Part shown: positions 1 to 9,623 of the stretch, one piece after another
How positions within the stretch are numbered: the stretch's first letter is position 1
Layout of the letters: every line of letters begins with the position of its first letter
Program-made: the position numbers and the translations under genes
Notes under the pieces: generated by a model
Seen by the model: only the letters and a program-made list of their open reading frames with translations
Databases searched by the model: none
What the model was told of the DNA's origin: nothing
DNA from: Dehalococcoidia bacterium
GTDB lineage: Bacteria > Chloroflexota > Dehalococcoidia > Lucifugimonadales > UBA3495
Direction: 5' to 3'
Length of the DNA stretch: 64,000 nucleotides
Assembly: GCA_022827095.1 (NCBI GenBank)
Contig: JAJDTP010000017.1
Location: 48,077 to 112,076 of the forward strand

Positions 1-4
1 CCCG

Positions 5-235
5 TCACCCCAATCCTCGCCCGTTCCGCCGCGCCAGCCCAATCCCACCGGCAAACCCCAGCAGCGCCCCCACCGCCCCTTTCACCATCCAATCCGCCAG
101 CGCGATGAGCTGCTTCTGCGCCGGCGTCAACTCCGGCCCGGACACCCAGGCCTGCCACGCCATGCCGACGCTGCCCAGCAGCACCAAGCCTACCATCGTA
201 ACCAATATCGCGAGAGGCAGCGCGTTGCCGCTCAT
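5..235 (-). CDS. Small two-helix membrane protein, unknown function
   Basis: A 76-residue protein with two hydrophobic segments, about residues 5-27 and 51-68, and a short basic C-terminal tail. I chose the internal ATG (MSGNALPL) because a GGAAGGAAG ribosome site lies just upstream; a longer reading would run back over the preceding small gene. Its ATG overlaps the stop of that 50-residue gene (ATGA), so the two are probably translationally coupled. The family is not recognised. It may be a holin-like or accessory membrane peptide, but this is not supported by any motif. Confidence 0.55.
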   Translation of the reverse strand: MSGNALPLAILVTMVGLVLLGSVGMAWQAWVSGPELTPAQKQLIALADWMVKGAVGALLGFAGGIGLARRNGRGLG

Positions 236-384
236 TGCCGGCTTCCTTCCGACTCGCCGGGAGTGGCCGCGCTCTTCTTGCCCTGCTGCCAAAGGATGTA
301 CACCACGCCGCCGAAACCGCCCAGCAGCATCAGCAGTCCGATCACCGCCACCACCAGCAGGATTACTCCGATTGCCGTATCCAC
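232..384 (-). CDS. 50-residue single-pass membrane peptide
   Basis: A GTG-started reading frame (VDTAIGVILL...) of 50 residues. It has one strong hydrophobic segment (about 5-31) and a polar tail ending KKSAATPGESEGSRQ. A GAGGTG ribosome site lies 5 bases upstream of the GTG. The stop codon overlaps the ATG of the next small membrane gene by ATGA, the best evidence that both are real and co-translated. The pair could form a small membrane complex (inference). No known family is recognised. Confidence 0.5.
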   Translation of the reverse strand: MDTAIGVILLVVAVIGLLMLLGGFGGVVYILWQQGKKSAATPGESEGSRQ

Positions 385-816
385 AGCGTCACCTCATTTC
401 GTGGTTGGTTCGCCTCAATTATACCGCTTGCCTCCCCACGGGATTGCCGCGTCGCTGTCGCCCCTCGCGATGACGAAGTGGCGGAGCCTGTCATTGCGAG
501 CGCAGCGCGACAATCCCGCATCCCCATCCTGTCCATCCTGTCCATCGATGTAAAACCTAAAAAATCGCCCAAATTGCCATCCTTTTGTAATACTCCCGTA
601 ATGTTGACGCCGCTAAAATGGCAAGCCAAGTCTGGAAATCTACCCAGCCGTCGCCCACGGCCGGCCAATGCCCGCCCCGCCGACGGCCTCACCACAAGGA
701 GGTGTGAGCCCAAATACCTGCCAAAAGCCGCCCCACGCCCGCCCGCGGGCAATACCTACGAGCCCGCGCCACGCTGGGCCGAGGGCGCAACCAACAACTC
801 AAAGTACCCAGAGGAC
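385..816. other. Intergenic region with two half-repeats
   Basis: No convincing gene. At 490-518 lies a half copy of the dispersed GTCATTGCGAGC...CAATCCCG element. It is followed directly at 525-555 by a half copy of the CCATCCTGTCCATCGATGTAAA element. The rest is the leader and probable promoter region of the fibronectin-type gene. The open frames here do not resemble proteins. Confidence 0.6.
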
Positions 817-834
817 AATCTCGAAAGGGAGATT
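817..834 (+). promoter_or_regulatory. 5' leader hairpin covering the ribosome site
   Basis: AATCTC and GAGATT form a six-pair stem around the loop GAAAGG. The GGGAG Shine-Dalgarno sequence lies in the loop and 3' arm, 7 bases before the ATG. Equivalent hairpins precede the two other MSxKTRK genes downstream, so this is probably a translational control element (thermometer-like or protein-bound). Confidence 0.5.
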
Positions 835-841
835 TTGTCAA

Positions 842-3800
842 ATGAGTAGAAAAACGAGAAAGCTGATATGGTCAGCGCCCCTGGTGGCGGTGTTAGCCGT
901 CGCCGCCGCGCTGGCTATCTTTGCAGCCCATCCGCCGGGCGAGGCCCAGGCGGACCACGTGGACATCCCCGGCGCGCCGACCAATCTGGTAGCCAAGCCG
1001 GCCGACGGCAACGAGGGGCGAACCGCCGTGGTTCTCACCTGGCTCGCGCCGGAAAAAGGCCCGGTGACCGGCTACCGCATCGACTATTCGATGAATGGCT
1101 CCGTGTGGATGCAGCTGAAGGATAACACCGGCGACACCGAGTTGACGTACAAGCACGAGGGCCTAAAACCCGGCCTGACGTACATCTACCGGGTCTTCGC
1201 CATCAACTCCGCCGGCACCGGTCTGGTCTCCGAGACCTACTCCACTATGACCACCGGAGCAGCGGGACAGCCCGACAGGGTCATGAACGTGCGGGCCACC
1301 GTGCCCACCACCATACCCGAAAAGTGGCACCAGATTGACCTGACCTGGGACGCGCCCTACGGCGGCGGAAAGAAAATCACCAACTACTGCATCGAGATGT
1401 CTGATGAAGCCACCCCGTTCCAGGCTGATGATGCTGGGTGCCGGGTGACAACCGGGGCCACTCGCGCGACCGCTGCCGACTTTGCCACTGGCTCCACCGC
1501 GGGCCTCATCCTCACGGACAATGCGATGACCAAACACTCGGTCAAGGAACTGCCCGCGGCAGAAAGGCGGTTCTTCAAGGTCTATGCCATTACCGGCGCG
1601 GGCACGACTGCCGATCCTTACGGCGTATCCGAGATGCCCTCTGACGCGGTGAACGCCATGACGGAGGCGGCGGTGAATCCAAGCCCGCCAAGAAACCTGC
1701 GCCTGGCAGTAGAAGGAACCGCCGTTAACCTCTACTGGCACTGGCCTACCAGCGACGGCGGCGTGCCCATCGATAACTTCCGCATTGAAGTGACCTCCGA
1801 CCGCAACAAGTGGCCACTGGCGAGCCATGAAAACGCCGATAATGGGTGGGATGGCTCCACTGTCACCGCTACCGGCAATGATGAAGCCGTGTTGACGGAT
1901 GTTACGGCGGCGGGCGCTCAATCCTCGACGGCGGCGGAGCAAACGACCCATACTCATAGTGTCCCCGTAAACGTAAAGAGGACGCTGTACTATCGCGTCT
2001 TCACCAAGAGCGGTACGAAGAAGAGCGTCGCGAGCAATATCGCCTCCATTGTCGTGAACAGCGGCACGATCTCGCCGACGACGCCGACGTTTGCGGCCAT
2101 GGGCGCGGTTCCGGCCGACGAAGACGCCGGCAGAACCAAGATCAATCTGGAGTGGGCAGCCGGGACTTACGACGATCCCAATGATGATCCCGATGCGGGC
2201 GCTACTGTTCCCTATCCCGCGTCTGGTTATCGGATTGACTACGCCATGGGCGCAGCGACCGGAACTGATCTGCTGAAATGGATGCCGCTGTGGGGACACA
2301 CTGGTTTCACCGACACCAAGTTCAACCACGAAGGGATCAAGCCCAGCACGGAAATCTATTACCGCATCTTCACCATCGGCGCGAACCAGGTCATCAGCGC
2401 CGCGAGTGACCTGCAAAGCACCACCACCAAGGCGCCCGGCGCCTTAGCCAAGGCACGGAACGTGAATGCGCGGGCCGTCGACTCCACCAAGATCTCTGTC
2501 ACCTGGGACCATCCCATGGGCCTCGGCGACAGCGACATCGACCACTACTCAGTCCAGATGGCCCAGCAGGGCGCTATCCCTGCTACCTTTGCTGATATTG
2601 TCACCGATCAGACGGATGGGCCGGCCTTGATGTACGAGCACACCGACCTGAGCCAGAATCAGGTTTGGCTCTATCGCGTCGCGGCCGTGGCTCCCAATCG
2701 TACCGGCGCCCTCGAGGAGAGCGAATACACCGGGTGGGAGACGGCGACTACTCCCGCGGCGGGCAAACCCGAAATGCCCATCGGCCTGGTGGCCGAAAAC
2801 GCCCGGGACTCCAACCTGACCGGCCCGGGACAGCGGGGCGTCCTGCTCATCTGGGACAAGCCTAAGGGCCCTCCTGGCTCCACGGTCGTAAACTACAAGG
2901 TTGAGCGGTTGGTCGTGGGAGAGGACAGCACCTATAAGGCCCTTGGCACCACTACCAATATGCGTACCACCCTGACCGACTTCGACGAGCCGGCTGCCAA
3001 CGAGGTGCGTATGTACCGCGTCGCCGCCATCGACGACGGTGACGTAACCGGCGAGTGGGCCGAAGTACGCTTCCCCGTGGACACTATGGTGGTCCCCAGC
3101 AAGCCCACCGTCATGGCCACGGTGTCCGCCGATATGCCTGGCTCCGAGATTAAGGTGTCCTGGACCGCGCCGGACATGAACGCCGACGACGTTACCGGAT
3201 ACATCATCGAGCGCAAGTACGCGGGCGACATGGTGGGTGCCATTCCGTCCGACGGCTACAACGACGACGCCATGGGGCGGATGCACGCCTTCATGGACTA
3301 CAAGGAATGGTGGGAAACGCTGAACTGTAAGGGAATGCTGGCCGTCGCCATGGCGGAGGACACCACCGCCAACCGCGACATGTACTGCAAGCACTTCGCC
3401 AACACCGCGCCCACCAACATGGCCTTCGAGGGCAGTACGGTTTCCGACGAAACTGCCATGAAGATCAAAGAGCTCTTCATGAAGCGCTACGTCTCCGATG
3501 ACATGGGCAAGACCATGACCACGTTCACGGGCATGATGTTCACCGACATGAACCTCATGGAGAACACGGAGTACACCTACCGCGTCCGCGCCATCCATGG
3601 CATGAAGGCCGGTATGTGGTCTGCAGAGGCCACGGCCGCGACGATGGCGGTGACGCCTTTGACCGCGCCGGACCTGACCGCGACTAAGGGCACCGGCTCG
3701 GTGACGCTGACGTGGGACGAGCAGGCCGCCGCGGTTAAATACACCGTCTGGGGCGTCCGTTCGGACGGCTCACCCGCGAGGGAGGGCAGTGCGGATATCA

Positions 3801-3970
3801 TCTTGCGGATTGATGACATCACCGCCACTACCTACGAAGTGACGGGCCTGACAAGTGGGCAGGAGTACTGGTTTGTCGTTACCGCCTGCGCGGTGGCGGA
3901 CTGTAATCCTGGCCGTGAGGTTCAGGGCAGTTCCATCTTCTCCAACCTCGTCATCGCGGTGCCCGACTAA
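842..3970 (+). CDS. Secreted multi-fibronectin type III protein
   Basis: A 1042-residue exported protein. The N-terminal MSRKTRK plus a hydrophobic core ending near AQA (about residue 37) is a typical signal peptide. About eight fibronectin type III units follow, recognisable by repeated LTWxAP..., YRI/YxVE and YRVFAI/YRVAAI motifs. Unit seven carries an insertion of about 90 residues rich in Met, Lys and acidic residues, with two Cys. There is no C-terminal membrane anchor or sorting signal. I chose the ATG after the GGGAG site; the longer upstream frame lacks signal features. Its role is probably cell-surface adhesion or matrix (inference). It heads a run of exported proteins. Confidence 0.8.
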   Translation: MSRKTRKLIWSAPLVAVLAVAAALAIFAAHPPGEAQADHVDIPGAPTNLVAKPADGNEGRTAVVLTWLAPEKGPVTGYRIDYSMNGSVWMQLKDNTGDTELTYKHEGLKPGLTYIYRVFAINSAGTGLVSETYSTMTTGAAGQPDRVMNVRATVPTTIPEKWHQIDLTWDAPYGGGKKITNYCIEMSDEATPFQADDAGCRVTTGATRATAADFATGSTAGLILTDNAMTKHSVKELPAAERRFFKVYAITGAGTTADPYGVSEMPSDAVNAMTEAAVNPSPPRNLRLAVEGTAVNLYWHWPTSDGGVPIDNFRIEVTSDRNKWPLASHENADNGWDGSTVTATGNDEAVLTDVTAAGAQSSTAAEQTTHTHSVPVNVKRTLYYRVFTKSGTKKSVASNIASIVVNSGTISPTTPTFAAMGAVPADEDAGRTKINLEWAAGTYDDPNDDPDAGATVPYPASGYRIDYAMGAATGTDLLKWMPLWGHTGFTDTKFNHEGIKPSTEIYYRIFTIGANQVISAASDLQSTTTKAPGALAKARNVNARAVDSTKISVTWDHPMGLGDSDIDHYSVQMAQQGAIPATFADIVTDQTDGPALMYEHTDLSQNQVWLYRVAAVAPNRTGALEESEYTGWETATTPAAGKPEMPIGLVAENARDSNLTGPGQRGVLLIWDKPKGPPGSTVVNYKVERLVVGEDSTYKALGTTTNMRTTLTDFDEPAANEVRMYRVAAIDDGDVTGEWAEVRFPVDTMVVPSKPTVMATVSADMPGSEIKVSWTAPDMNADDVTGYIIERKYAGDMVGAIPSDGYNDDAMGRMHAFMDYKEWWETLNCKGMLAVAMAEDTTANRDMYCKHFANTAPTNMAFEGSTVSDETAMKIKELFMKRYVSDDMGKTMTTFTGMMFTDMNLMENTEYTYRVRAIHGMKAGMWSAEATAATMAVTPLTAPDLTATKGTGSVTLTWDEQAAAVKYTVWGVRSDGSPAREGSADIILRIDDITATTYEVTGLTSGQEYWFVVTACAVADCNPGREVQGSSIFSNLVIAVPD

Positions 3971-4042
3971 CCTCAGCGGAGCGAATCAACAAGAAGCTGC
4001 CGGGCGCCCGCCAGGCGCGGGTGTCCGGTGGCACGGAATAGC

Positions 4043-4065
4043 AGTCTCAAGTCAAAGAGGAGACT
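4043..4065 (+). promoter_or_regulatory. 5' leader hairpin covering the ribosome site
   Basis: AGTCTC pairs with GAGACT across an 11-base loop. The AGGAG ribosome site is in the 3' arm, 6 bases before the ATG. It is similar in logic to the leaders of the genes on either side, but with different paired bases and loop length, which suggests conserved structure rather than simple sequence copying. Confidence 0.45.
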
Positions 4066-4071
4066 CAACAC

Positions 4072-6714
4072 ATGAGTAACAAAACCAGAAAAGGCGTTCG
4101 GCCAGCAATGCTGGCTGCGGCGCTGGGCGTGGTCGCTATGTTGGCCGTATTGGCGGCGCTGGCGCTGCCGTACGGACCGGCCTACGCGCAAACCCCCTTC
4201 GATCCGCCGGCGCCTACAGGCGTGAATGCCGCTGCGAACAGTGACGGCACCCAGGTCATGGTGACCTGGACGGCCGGCACCGGAGGCGCTCCGGCCACAG
4301 GTTACGAGGTCGAGCGCAAAGTGGGTACCGGTAACTACGAGAGTGCCGACCCGGCCCACTCCGGCACGACGCCCAGTTACACCGACCACAACGTGTCGGC
4401 CGGCATGACTTACACCTACCGGGTGCGAGCCACCAACAGCATAAGCGTGAGCGCTTGGGTCGCGTCAAATGAAGTGGCGGTGACCGCCCCAGCCAACAAC
4501 CCCCCGGTGGCCCAAGACCCCCCTGAATTGGACCCCATCGTGGGTCTCATGATAACGGACGCCGATGGCAATTCCGTAAGCAACACCGAAGTTGTGGAGG
4601 ATATTGCTCAGTACTTCAGCGATTCCGACGGTGACACGCTGACGCTCACCCCGGGTTCCTCGGATACTTCGACGGCCACGGCCGAGATCAATGCGGAAGG
4701 GGACCTGGTTATTACCGCAGTTGGCGCCGGGGATGCTGACATCACAGTTACCGCGGACGACGGCAACGGTGGCACTGTCAGGCTGATCATCCCGGTGACG
4801 GTGCAGCTGTCGGCGGCGGAGCGGTACCACCTGTGGCACACCGATGATGACGACATGCGCATCAACTCCGTCGTACTCGACGCGCCGGCCACGCAGGAGA
4901 TCACCTTCACGGTATCCGCCGTGGACGCTGACGGCTCTAAACTGGACGAAGATGCCACGGTCAACTTTGTGATGCAGCAATTCCCTGAATCTGCGGCCAA
5001 TTCGCCGCTGGTGACCCGCGTGATCGGCTGGGACTCCAGTACCGACAGCAACATCGAGGATGACGACATCATCCAGGGTCTGCTGACGGTTCGCGCCGTC
5101 GACCCGGACGGGGAGCGGGGCTTCACAGTCCATTTCCGGTGCGTGGAACCCGGCGACCGTGTTGAAATCGATATGCTGGACGAGGTGCCGGAACTGGTCG
5201 CCGAAGCTACCATCAGCTGCGGAGAACCGGAGCCCGATGTCACGCCCGGACCCGACGACACTACCTCCGACCATTTCACCGTAGCCAGCTACGGCGACTG
5301 GGAATACCATGACGTTACCGACGGCTTCATTCTCGATGTCGGCAATGGCAACCTTCACATGATCAACGATCACCCAATCGAAAAAAGGGGCTTGCTCCGC
5401 CGTGACGAGCCAGTGATCCACGCCGATTACACCCTGGGTGTGAGCAACATAGAGACGCTGGAGGACATGGACGACGGGTCGCCGCGCCGCGTCAAGACGG
5501 ATGCCGATCTGACCCGTCAGGAAAAGAACGCCTACGTGGAAGAGGGACAGCGCACCATCGAGGTGCTGGCGGACCAGCCCAACGTGCAGTTGACCGTCAC
5601 TTCCATGGAGCCAAGCCCGGCCTACATCCGGTTCCTGGACAAGTACATGCGACCCTTCGGCACCGACGTGGACGAAGAGCCCATGTGGCGGGGCGCCGAC
5701 GTGGTGGGCCTGGACAGCCAGGGCCGCCTGGAGCTGAACAACCAGGTGACGCTGTCCGCGGCGAAAGCCCTGGCCTATGACCAGTACTCCATCAAGACTC
5801 CCGACATCACTGAGGGCCAGCCGGTCGGCAATTCGTACCTGGTCGGCGCGGCCGGCGACTACAATCAGGGCGCTTTCCGGTTCATGAACCCCTGCCCCGA
5901 GGTGGGACACCACTTCTACGTGCAGGTGTACGAATCCACCGGGAAGTACCTGGAGACCACGGAAAAGATCGTCTGCGTGCCGTCGCCGCGGCCCGGTCCC
6001 ACCGGACTGGAGTTCACGGTCGATAGCCAGGAAGCCGGTAAAGGCGAGCTGACCTATCGGCACGCCCTGAACGCCGATGAGCACACCGTGTTGTTGGTCG
6101 ACGCTCACAGCCGCACCATCGTGACCGGTGGTGAGATCACCGACGCGCCGGAGATGGTGGAGTTCGGCCCCAACGGTGTCGGACCCACGCTCAACGACGG
6201 CTGGCGCTACCACTTCATCGTGGTCGCCCACGGCGTGAATGACCAGTACACCGCTGACGCGATAACCGTCACGACGGAATGGATCGACCACGCCGACGCC
6301 GCGGACAGCACCCTGACCGCTGGCGCCCCGACACGCACCCACATCGTGTGTCAGACCGGCAATGCCGAAGTGATGGCGTTGCTGGCCGACTGCGACGAGG
6401 AGCCCGTGATACCGCCAATGCTGGGCAAACCCACCAATGTGATGGCGAGGATTGACGACAGCGACCCCGGTCTCGACGACATCGTGGTTACCTGGATGGA
6501 TGGAGCCAACGCGGACGTTCACCACGTCTACCTGGTGCCCACCGACTTCAACTTCGCGAACATCCGCAACGAGCGGATCACGTCCGGAGGGACGCACACG
6601 TTCATGGACGTGGCGCCGGATACGTACATCGTCGCCGTGCAGTCCACGTCGCCGACGACAGAAGGCTACGAGTACGCCATCGCCCCCGCCCTCATCACGG
6701 TCGGAGGCCAGTAA
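4072..6714 (+). CDS. Secreted protein with FN3 and cadherin-like domains
   Basis: An 880-residue exported protein starting MSNKTRK, with signal cleavage likely after AYA (residue 39 region). Residues about 42-135 form one fibronectin type III unit (VMVTWTAG, TYRVRATNS). A cadherin/dystroglycan-like Ig unit follows (PPELDPIVG ... YFSDSDGDTLT ... ITVTADDGNGGT). The middle 500 residues are not recognised. The C-terminus ends with a further beta-rich FN3-like part (DDIVVTWMDGANADVHHVYLV). No membrane anchor is seen. It shares its signal peptide type and leader hairpin with both neighbours, suggesting coordinated export to the cell surface or medium. Confidence 0.75.
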   Translation: MSNKTRKGVRPAMLAAALGVVAMLAVLAALALPYGPAYAQTPFDPPAPTGVNAAANSDGTQVMVTWTAGTGGAPATGYEVERKVGTGNYESADPAHSGTTPSYTDHNVSAGMTYTYRVRATNSISVSAWVASNEVAVTAPANNPPVAQDPPELDPIVGLMITDADGNSVSNTEVVEDIAQYFSDSDGDTLTLTPGSSDTSTATAEINAEGDLVITAVGAGDADITVTADDGNGGTVRLIIPVTVQLSAAERYHLWHTDDDDMRINSVVLDAPATQEITFTVSAVDADGSKLDEDATVNFVMQQFPESAANSPLVTRVIGWDSSTDSNIEDDDIIQGLLTVRAVDPDGERGFTVHFRCVEPGDRVEIDMLDEVPELVAEATISCGEPEPDVTPGPDDTTSDHFTVASYGDWEYHDVTDGFILDVGNGNLHMINDHPIEKRGLLRRDEPVIHADYTLGVSNIETLEDMDDGSPRRVKTDADLTRQEKNAYVEEGQRTIEVLADQPNVQLTVTSMEPSPAYIRFLDKYMRPFGTDVDEEPMWRGADVVGLDSQGRLELNNQVTLSAAKALAYDQYSIKTPDITEGQPVGNSYLVGAAGDYNQGAFRFMNPCPEVGHHFYVQVYESTGKYLETTEKIVCVPSPRPGPTGLEFTVDSQEAGKGELTYRHALNADEHTVLLVDAHSRTIVTGGEITDAPEMVEFGPNGVGPTLNDGWRYHFIVVAHGVNDQYTADAITVTTEWIDHADAADSTLTAGAPTRTHIVCQTGNAEVMALLADCDEEPVIPPMLGKPTNVMARIDDSDPGLDDIVVTWMDGANADVHHVYLVPTDFNFANIRNERITSGGTHTFMDVAPDTYIVAVQSTSPTTEGYEYAIAPALITVGGQ

Positions 6715-6811
6715 GGCAGCGCAAGAAGGCTCTGAGCGTTCTCAAGGAACGGTCAAACCCTCCGGCGGAAAGCTCGGAGCCCTCCCCTGCATTACGGCAA
6801 TCATGAAAGAC

Positions 6812-6827
6812 AATCTCAAAGGAGATT
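6812..6827 (+). promoter_or_regulatory. 5' leader hairpin covering the ribosome site
   Basis: AATCTC and GAGATT flank a four-base AAAG loop, and the AAAGGAG ribosome site spans the loop and 3' arm, 7 bases before the ATG. The paired arms are identical to those in front of the first fibronectin gene, as is the following GTCAAATGAG. Confidence 0.5.
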
Positions 6828-6834
6828 TAGTCAA

Positions 6835-9441
6835 ATGAGCAACAAAACGAGAAAGCGCCTCTGGCCGGCGTCGCTGGTGATGGCGGTTGCTATCATTGGC
6901 GTGGTGGCCGCATTCCTGATGGTGGCGTCTTCCCCGACCAACACGCAGGCGCACGACGGCGAGACCGGCGCGGCGCACTGCGAAGGATTAAACGAATTCC
7001 TCCAGGATCTCCATGACGCCTCCGCGGGCGATCACACCTGCGACAACCCGCCGCAGGCAACCATGGAGCCGACCGCGACGCGGGATCCGAGCGCCATGGA
7101 CATGATCGACAACAGCAGCACCTCGGCCAGCGCCGGCGTGAAGCTCGTGTTGACCATTGGCAGCTTCCCCATGGACGCCAAGGCTGGCAGTTCCGTGGAG
7201 CTGTACCTGGAGGACGACTTCCAGGTCCCCGACTCCATCGACCGGGACACCGTGTACTTCACGGTCGATTCCAACGATCCCGACCAGAACAGCGGCGGTC
7301 GCGTGTATGCCACCGACCCCATCGAGATCGACGACGATGACCACTATGGCGGCGATGACGACTGGGCCATCCAGGTCTTCATTCCCGACATGAACGACGC
7401 CGAAGATAGCGGTTACGACGGGCCGTTGAAGAACCAGACTGTGACCCTGGTCTTCACCAAGGCCGCCGGCATCAAGAACCCCAGCGAAGAGGGCAGCCAC
7501 AGCATCGACTACGTGGTGCTGGACACCAACGACGATCCCAACGACGGTCCTCCGGACCACGATCCCGACAAGCCCGGCAACCAGCCGCGCTGGGAAGTGC
7601 GGGTCGAGTCGAAGATCTCGCTGTCCGACGAGGATAACGATCGCGGCTACGAGCTGACCGTTACTGGTTCCGGATTCAACAACGGCACTTCCGCCGCCGT
7701 CCACGTCCTGAATGACGCCAGCGCCACCCCTAGCGACAAGACCACCTGGCCTTCGTGCGCCAAGGTCATCACCCAGGGCGCCCGCGCCGGCATCGCTACC
7801 GTGGGCAGCGACGACAAGGTGGCCGTAACCTTCGAGGTTACCGTGCCCACCTTCAAGGCCGGCAAGAACAACTACATCTGCATGGTGGACGGTGAAGGCC
7901 GCTCCTCCAGCACCGATGTGGAGCAGTTCGAGCTGCAAGACTCCCTGCGGGTGGTGCCTGCCACGGCCAACGCCGGCGACACCGTCAACGTGTTCGCCCA
8001 GGATTTCCCGCAACAGGGAAACAACAGCCTGACCTCGCTGAAGATAGCGGGTCAGGAAGTGTTTGACCGCACTATCGACGCCGACACCGGTCTGGCTAAG
8101 TGCGCTCCGAATTGTATGTCCGTCAACCACGACTCCATCGGCGCCGACGGTTCGGCGACAGTGTCCTTCGAGCTGCCGGGCAGCATATCCGGCAGCGCCC
8201 TGGAAGGCACGGTGCGGATCGACGCCAAGTGGGGGAGCGTGAGCGAAGACGCCAAGATCACCATCACCGGTTCCCAGCTGACTCTGAGCAAGAGCGAAGT
8301 GTCGGCCAACGAGAGCGTCACCATCCGGGGCAGTGGCTTCGGCGACGGCTCCGGCTGCCTGGTGTCCGCCACCCTCAGCGGTGCCAACCTGATGCTGGTC
8401 AGCGATGACGACCCCACCAAACCCAATACGCTGGGTGCCGACGAGAGTTGCATCGACGTTGAGGTTTCCTCGGCCGGTCAGTTCGCCGCCACCGTGGCCA
8501 TCTGGGTCGACGACGACAACGCAACCAACCCGGCGCTGACCCCCGGCACACACACCATCGAGGTGGTGGACGACGAGGGTTTCACGGGCAACGCCACCAT
8601 CATCATCAAGGAACCCACGCTGACGGTCACCCCCGACGTGGCCGGCCCCCGGGACTACGTCACCATCTCCGGTGAGAACTGGCCCGTGGAGAACGAAGAC
8701 GGCGGGGACATCGACGAGGTGAAGATCGTCATCGACGAAAGCGGTGTGGACGACGACGAGGACGCCGACCCGGACGCCAGCGGGCGTTGGTCCGTGACCT
8801 ACCGGGTGGACGGCGGGGTCACCATCCCCTCCACCGTCCCGGTCAAGGCTTCCTATGGCTCGGGCAGTGAAATCGTTCGCGTCGGCTCCTTCAGCGTGCC
8901 GGCCGCCAACCTGACGGTTGAGCCCATGAGCGCCGTCCCCGGCGACACGATCACGCTGTCCGCCACCGGCTTCTCCCTGTTTGAGTCGGACATCGAGGTC
9001 AAGATCGGCAGCCTGACGGTCAACGTGCCCGCCAGCGCCCACACCGACGGCGACGGCGCCATCGACGGACTGGAAGTTCTGGTCCCGTCCCTGGACCCGG
9101 CCCTGTACACCGTGCAGATGAATGTCGGTGATACGGTCACCATCGGCGAGCTGACGGTGATGGACGACGTGGCCGTGGGCGTCCCGCAGTCGCTGCCCGA
9201 CGCGGTATCTGCGGTGGGCGACAACTTGGTTGCCGTCTTCTACTTCGACGACGTGGCCAAGGCCTGGTCCTTCTACGACCCGCGCCCCGAGTTCGCCGAC
9301 CTCAACACCCTGTCCGAAATGGTCAGCGGCCAGGCCTACTGGATCCTGGTCAGTGAGACTGTGGAAGACGTGGTCCTGAACGGCCGGCTCCGCAGTCTCA
9401 CCTGCCGCGGCGACGACTGCTGGAACCTGGAGGTCTGGTAG
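6835..9441 (+). CDS. Secreted IPT/Ig-like repeat protein
   Basis: An 868-residue exported acidic protein beginning MSNKTRKRLW with a signal peptide ending near TQAHD. From about residue 260 it has repeated IPT/TIG-like Ig units, each opening with a motif such as LTLSKSEVSANESVTIRGSG, LTVTPDVAGPRDYVTISG or LTVEPMSAVPGDTITLSATG. The last about 85 residues form a small domain (AVFYFDDVAKAWSFYDPR ... GQAYWILV) that I associate with Chloroflexota surface proteins. No anchor is present. It is likely a surface-layer or adhesion component. A long antisense frame lies opposite but is a GC-bias shadow. Confidence 0.75.
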   Translation: MSNKTRKRLWPASLVMAVAIIGVVAAFLMVASSPTNTQAHDGETGAAHCEGLNEFLQDLHDASAGDHTCDNPPQATMEPTATRDPSAMDMIDNSSTSASAGVKLVLTIGSFPMDAKAGSSVELYLEDDFQVPDSIDRDTVYFTVDSNDPDQNSGGRVYATDPIEIDDDDHYGGDDDWAIQVFIPDMNDAEDSGYDGPLKNQTVTLVFTKAAGIKNPSEEGSHSIDYVVLDTNDDPNDGPPDHDPDKPGNQPRWEVRVESKISLSDEDNDRGYELTVTGSGFNNGTSAAVHVLNDASATPSDKTTWPSCAKVITQGARAGIATVGSDDKVAVTFEVTVPTFKAGKNNYICMVDGEGRSSSTDVEQFELQDSLRVVPATANAGDTVNVFAQDFPQQGNNSLTSLKIAGQEVFDRTIDADTGLAKCAPNCMSVNHDSIGADGSATVSFELPGSISGSALEGTVRIDAKWGSVSEDAKITITGSQLTLSKSEVSANESVTIRGSGFGDGSGCLVSATLSGANLMLVSDDDPTKPNTLGADESCIDVEVSSAGQFAATVAIWVDDDNATNPALTPGTHTIEVVDDEGFTGNATIIIKEPTLTVTPDVAGPRDYVTISGENWPVENEDGGDIDEVKIVIDESGVDDDEDADPDASGRWSVTYRVDGGVTIPSTVPVKASYGSGSEIVRVGSFSVPAANLTVEPMSAVPGDTITLSATGFSLFESDIEVKIGSLTVNVPASAHTDGDGAIDGLEVLVPSLDPALYTVQMNVGDTVTIGELTVMDDVAVGVPQSLPDAVSAVGDNLVAVFYFDDVAKAWSFYDPRPEFADLNTLSEMVSGQAYWILVSETVEDVVLNGRLRSLTCRGDDCWNLEVW

Positions 9442-9482
9442 GCGGTCGTCCCCCAAGGGGAGCGACAGTCAACCGACTGAAT

Positions 9483-9580
9483 GTCATTGCGAGGAGCGCA
9501 GCGACGCGGCAATCCGGTCAGCCTGATTGGATTGCCGCAGAGCAGCCTCCATGAGATTGCCACGCTGCGCTCGCAATGAC
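9483..9580. repeat. GTCATTGCGAG palindromic repeat, full copy
   Basis: Starts GTCATTGCGAGGAGCGCAGC and ends with its inverse GCTGCGCTCGCAATGAC, so the ends can pair over about 98 bases. It lies between the IPT protein and the collagen-like gene. It is one of at least eight full or half copies in the window. Confidence 0.8.
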
Positions 9581-9623
9581 AGATAGAAACCAGCAGAGAC
9601 CACCCCAAGCAGGAGCGAATGAG

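Noticed and set aside
6988..9456. An 822-codon open frame antisense to the IPT-repeat protein, and similar long antisense frames at 1163-2416, 2549-3598, 4465-6597, 22287-23462, 23613-25154, 30530-31846, 57318-58373 and 59658-61112
   Set aside because: They are rich in Gly, His, Arg and Val without domains, membrane pattern or ribosome sites, and mirror the codon positions of clear genes on the other strand. They are GC-bias shadows.
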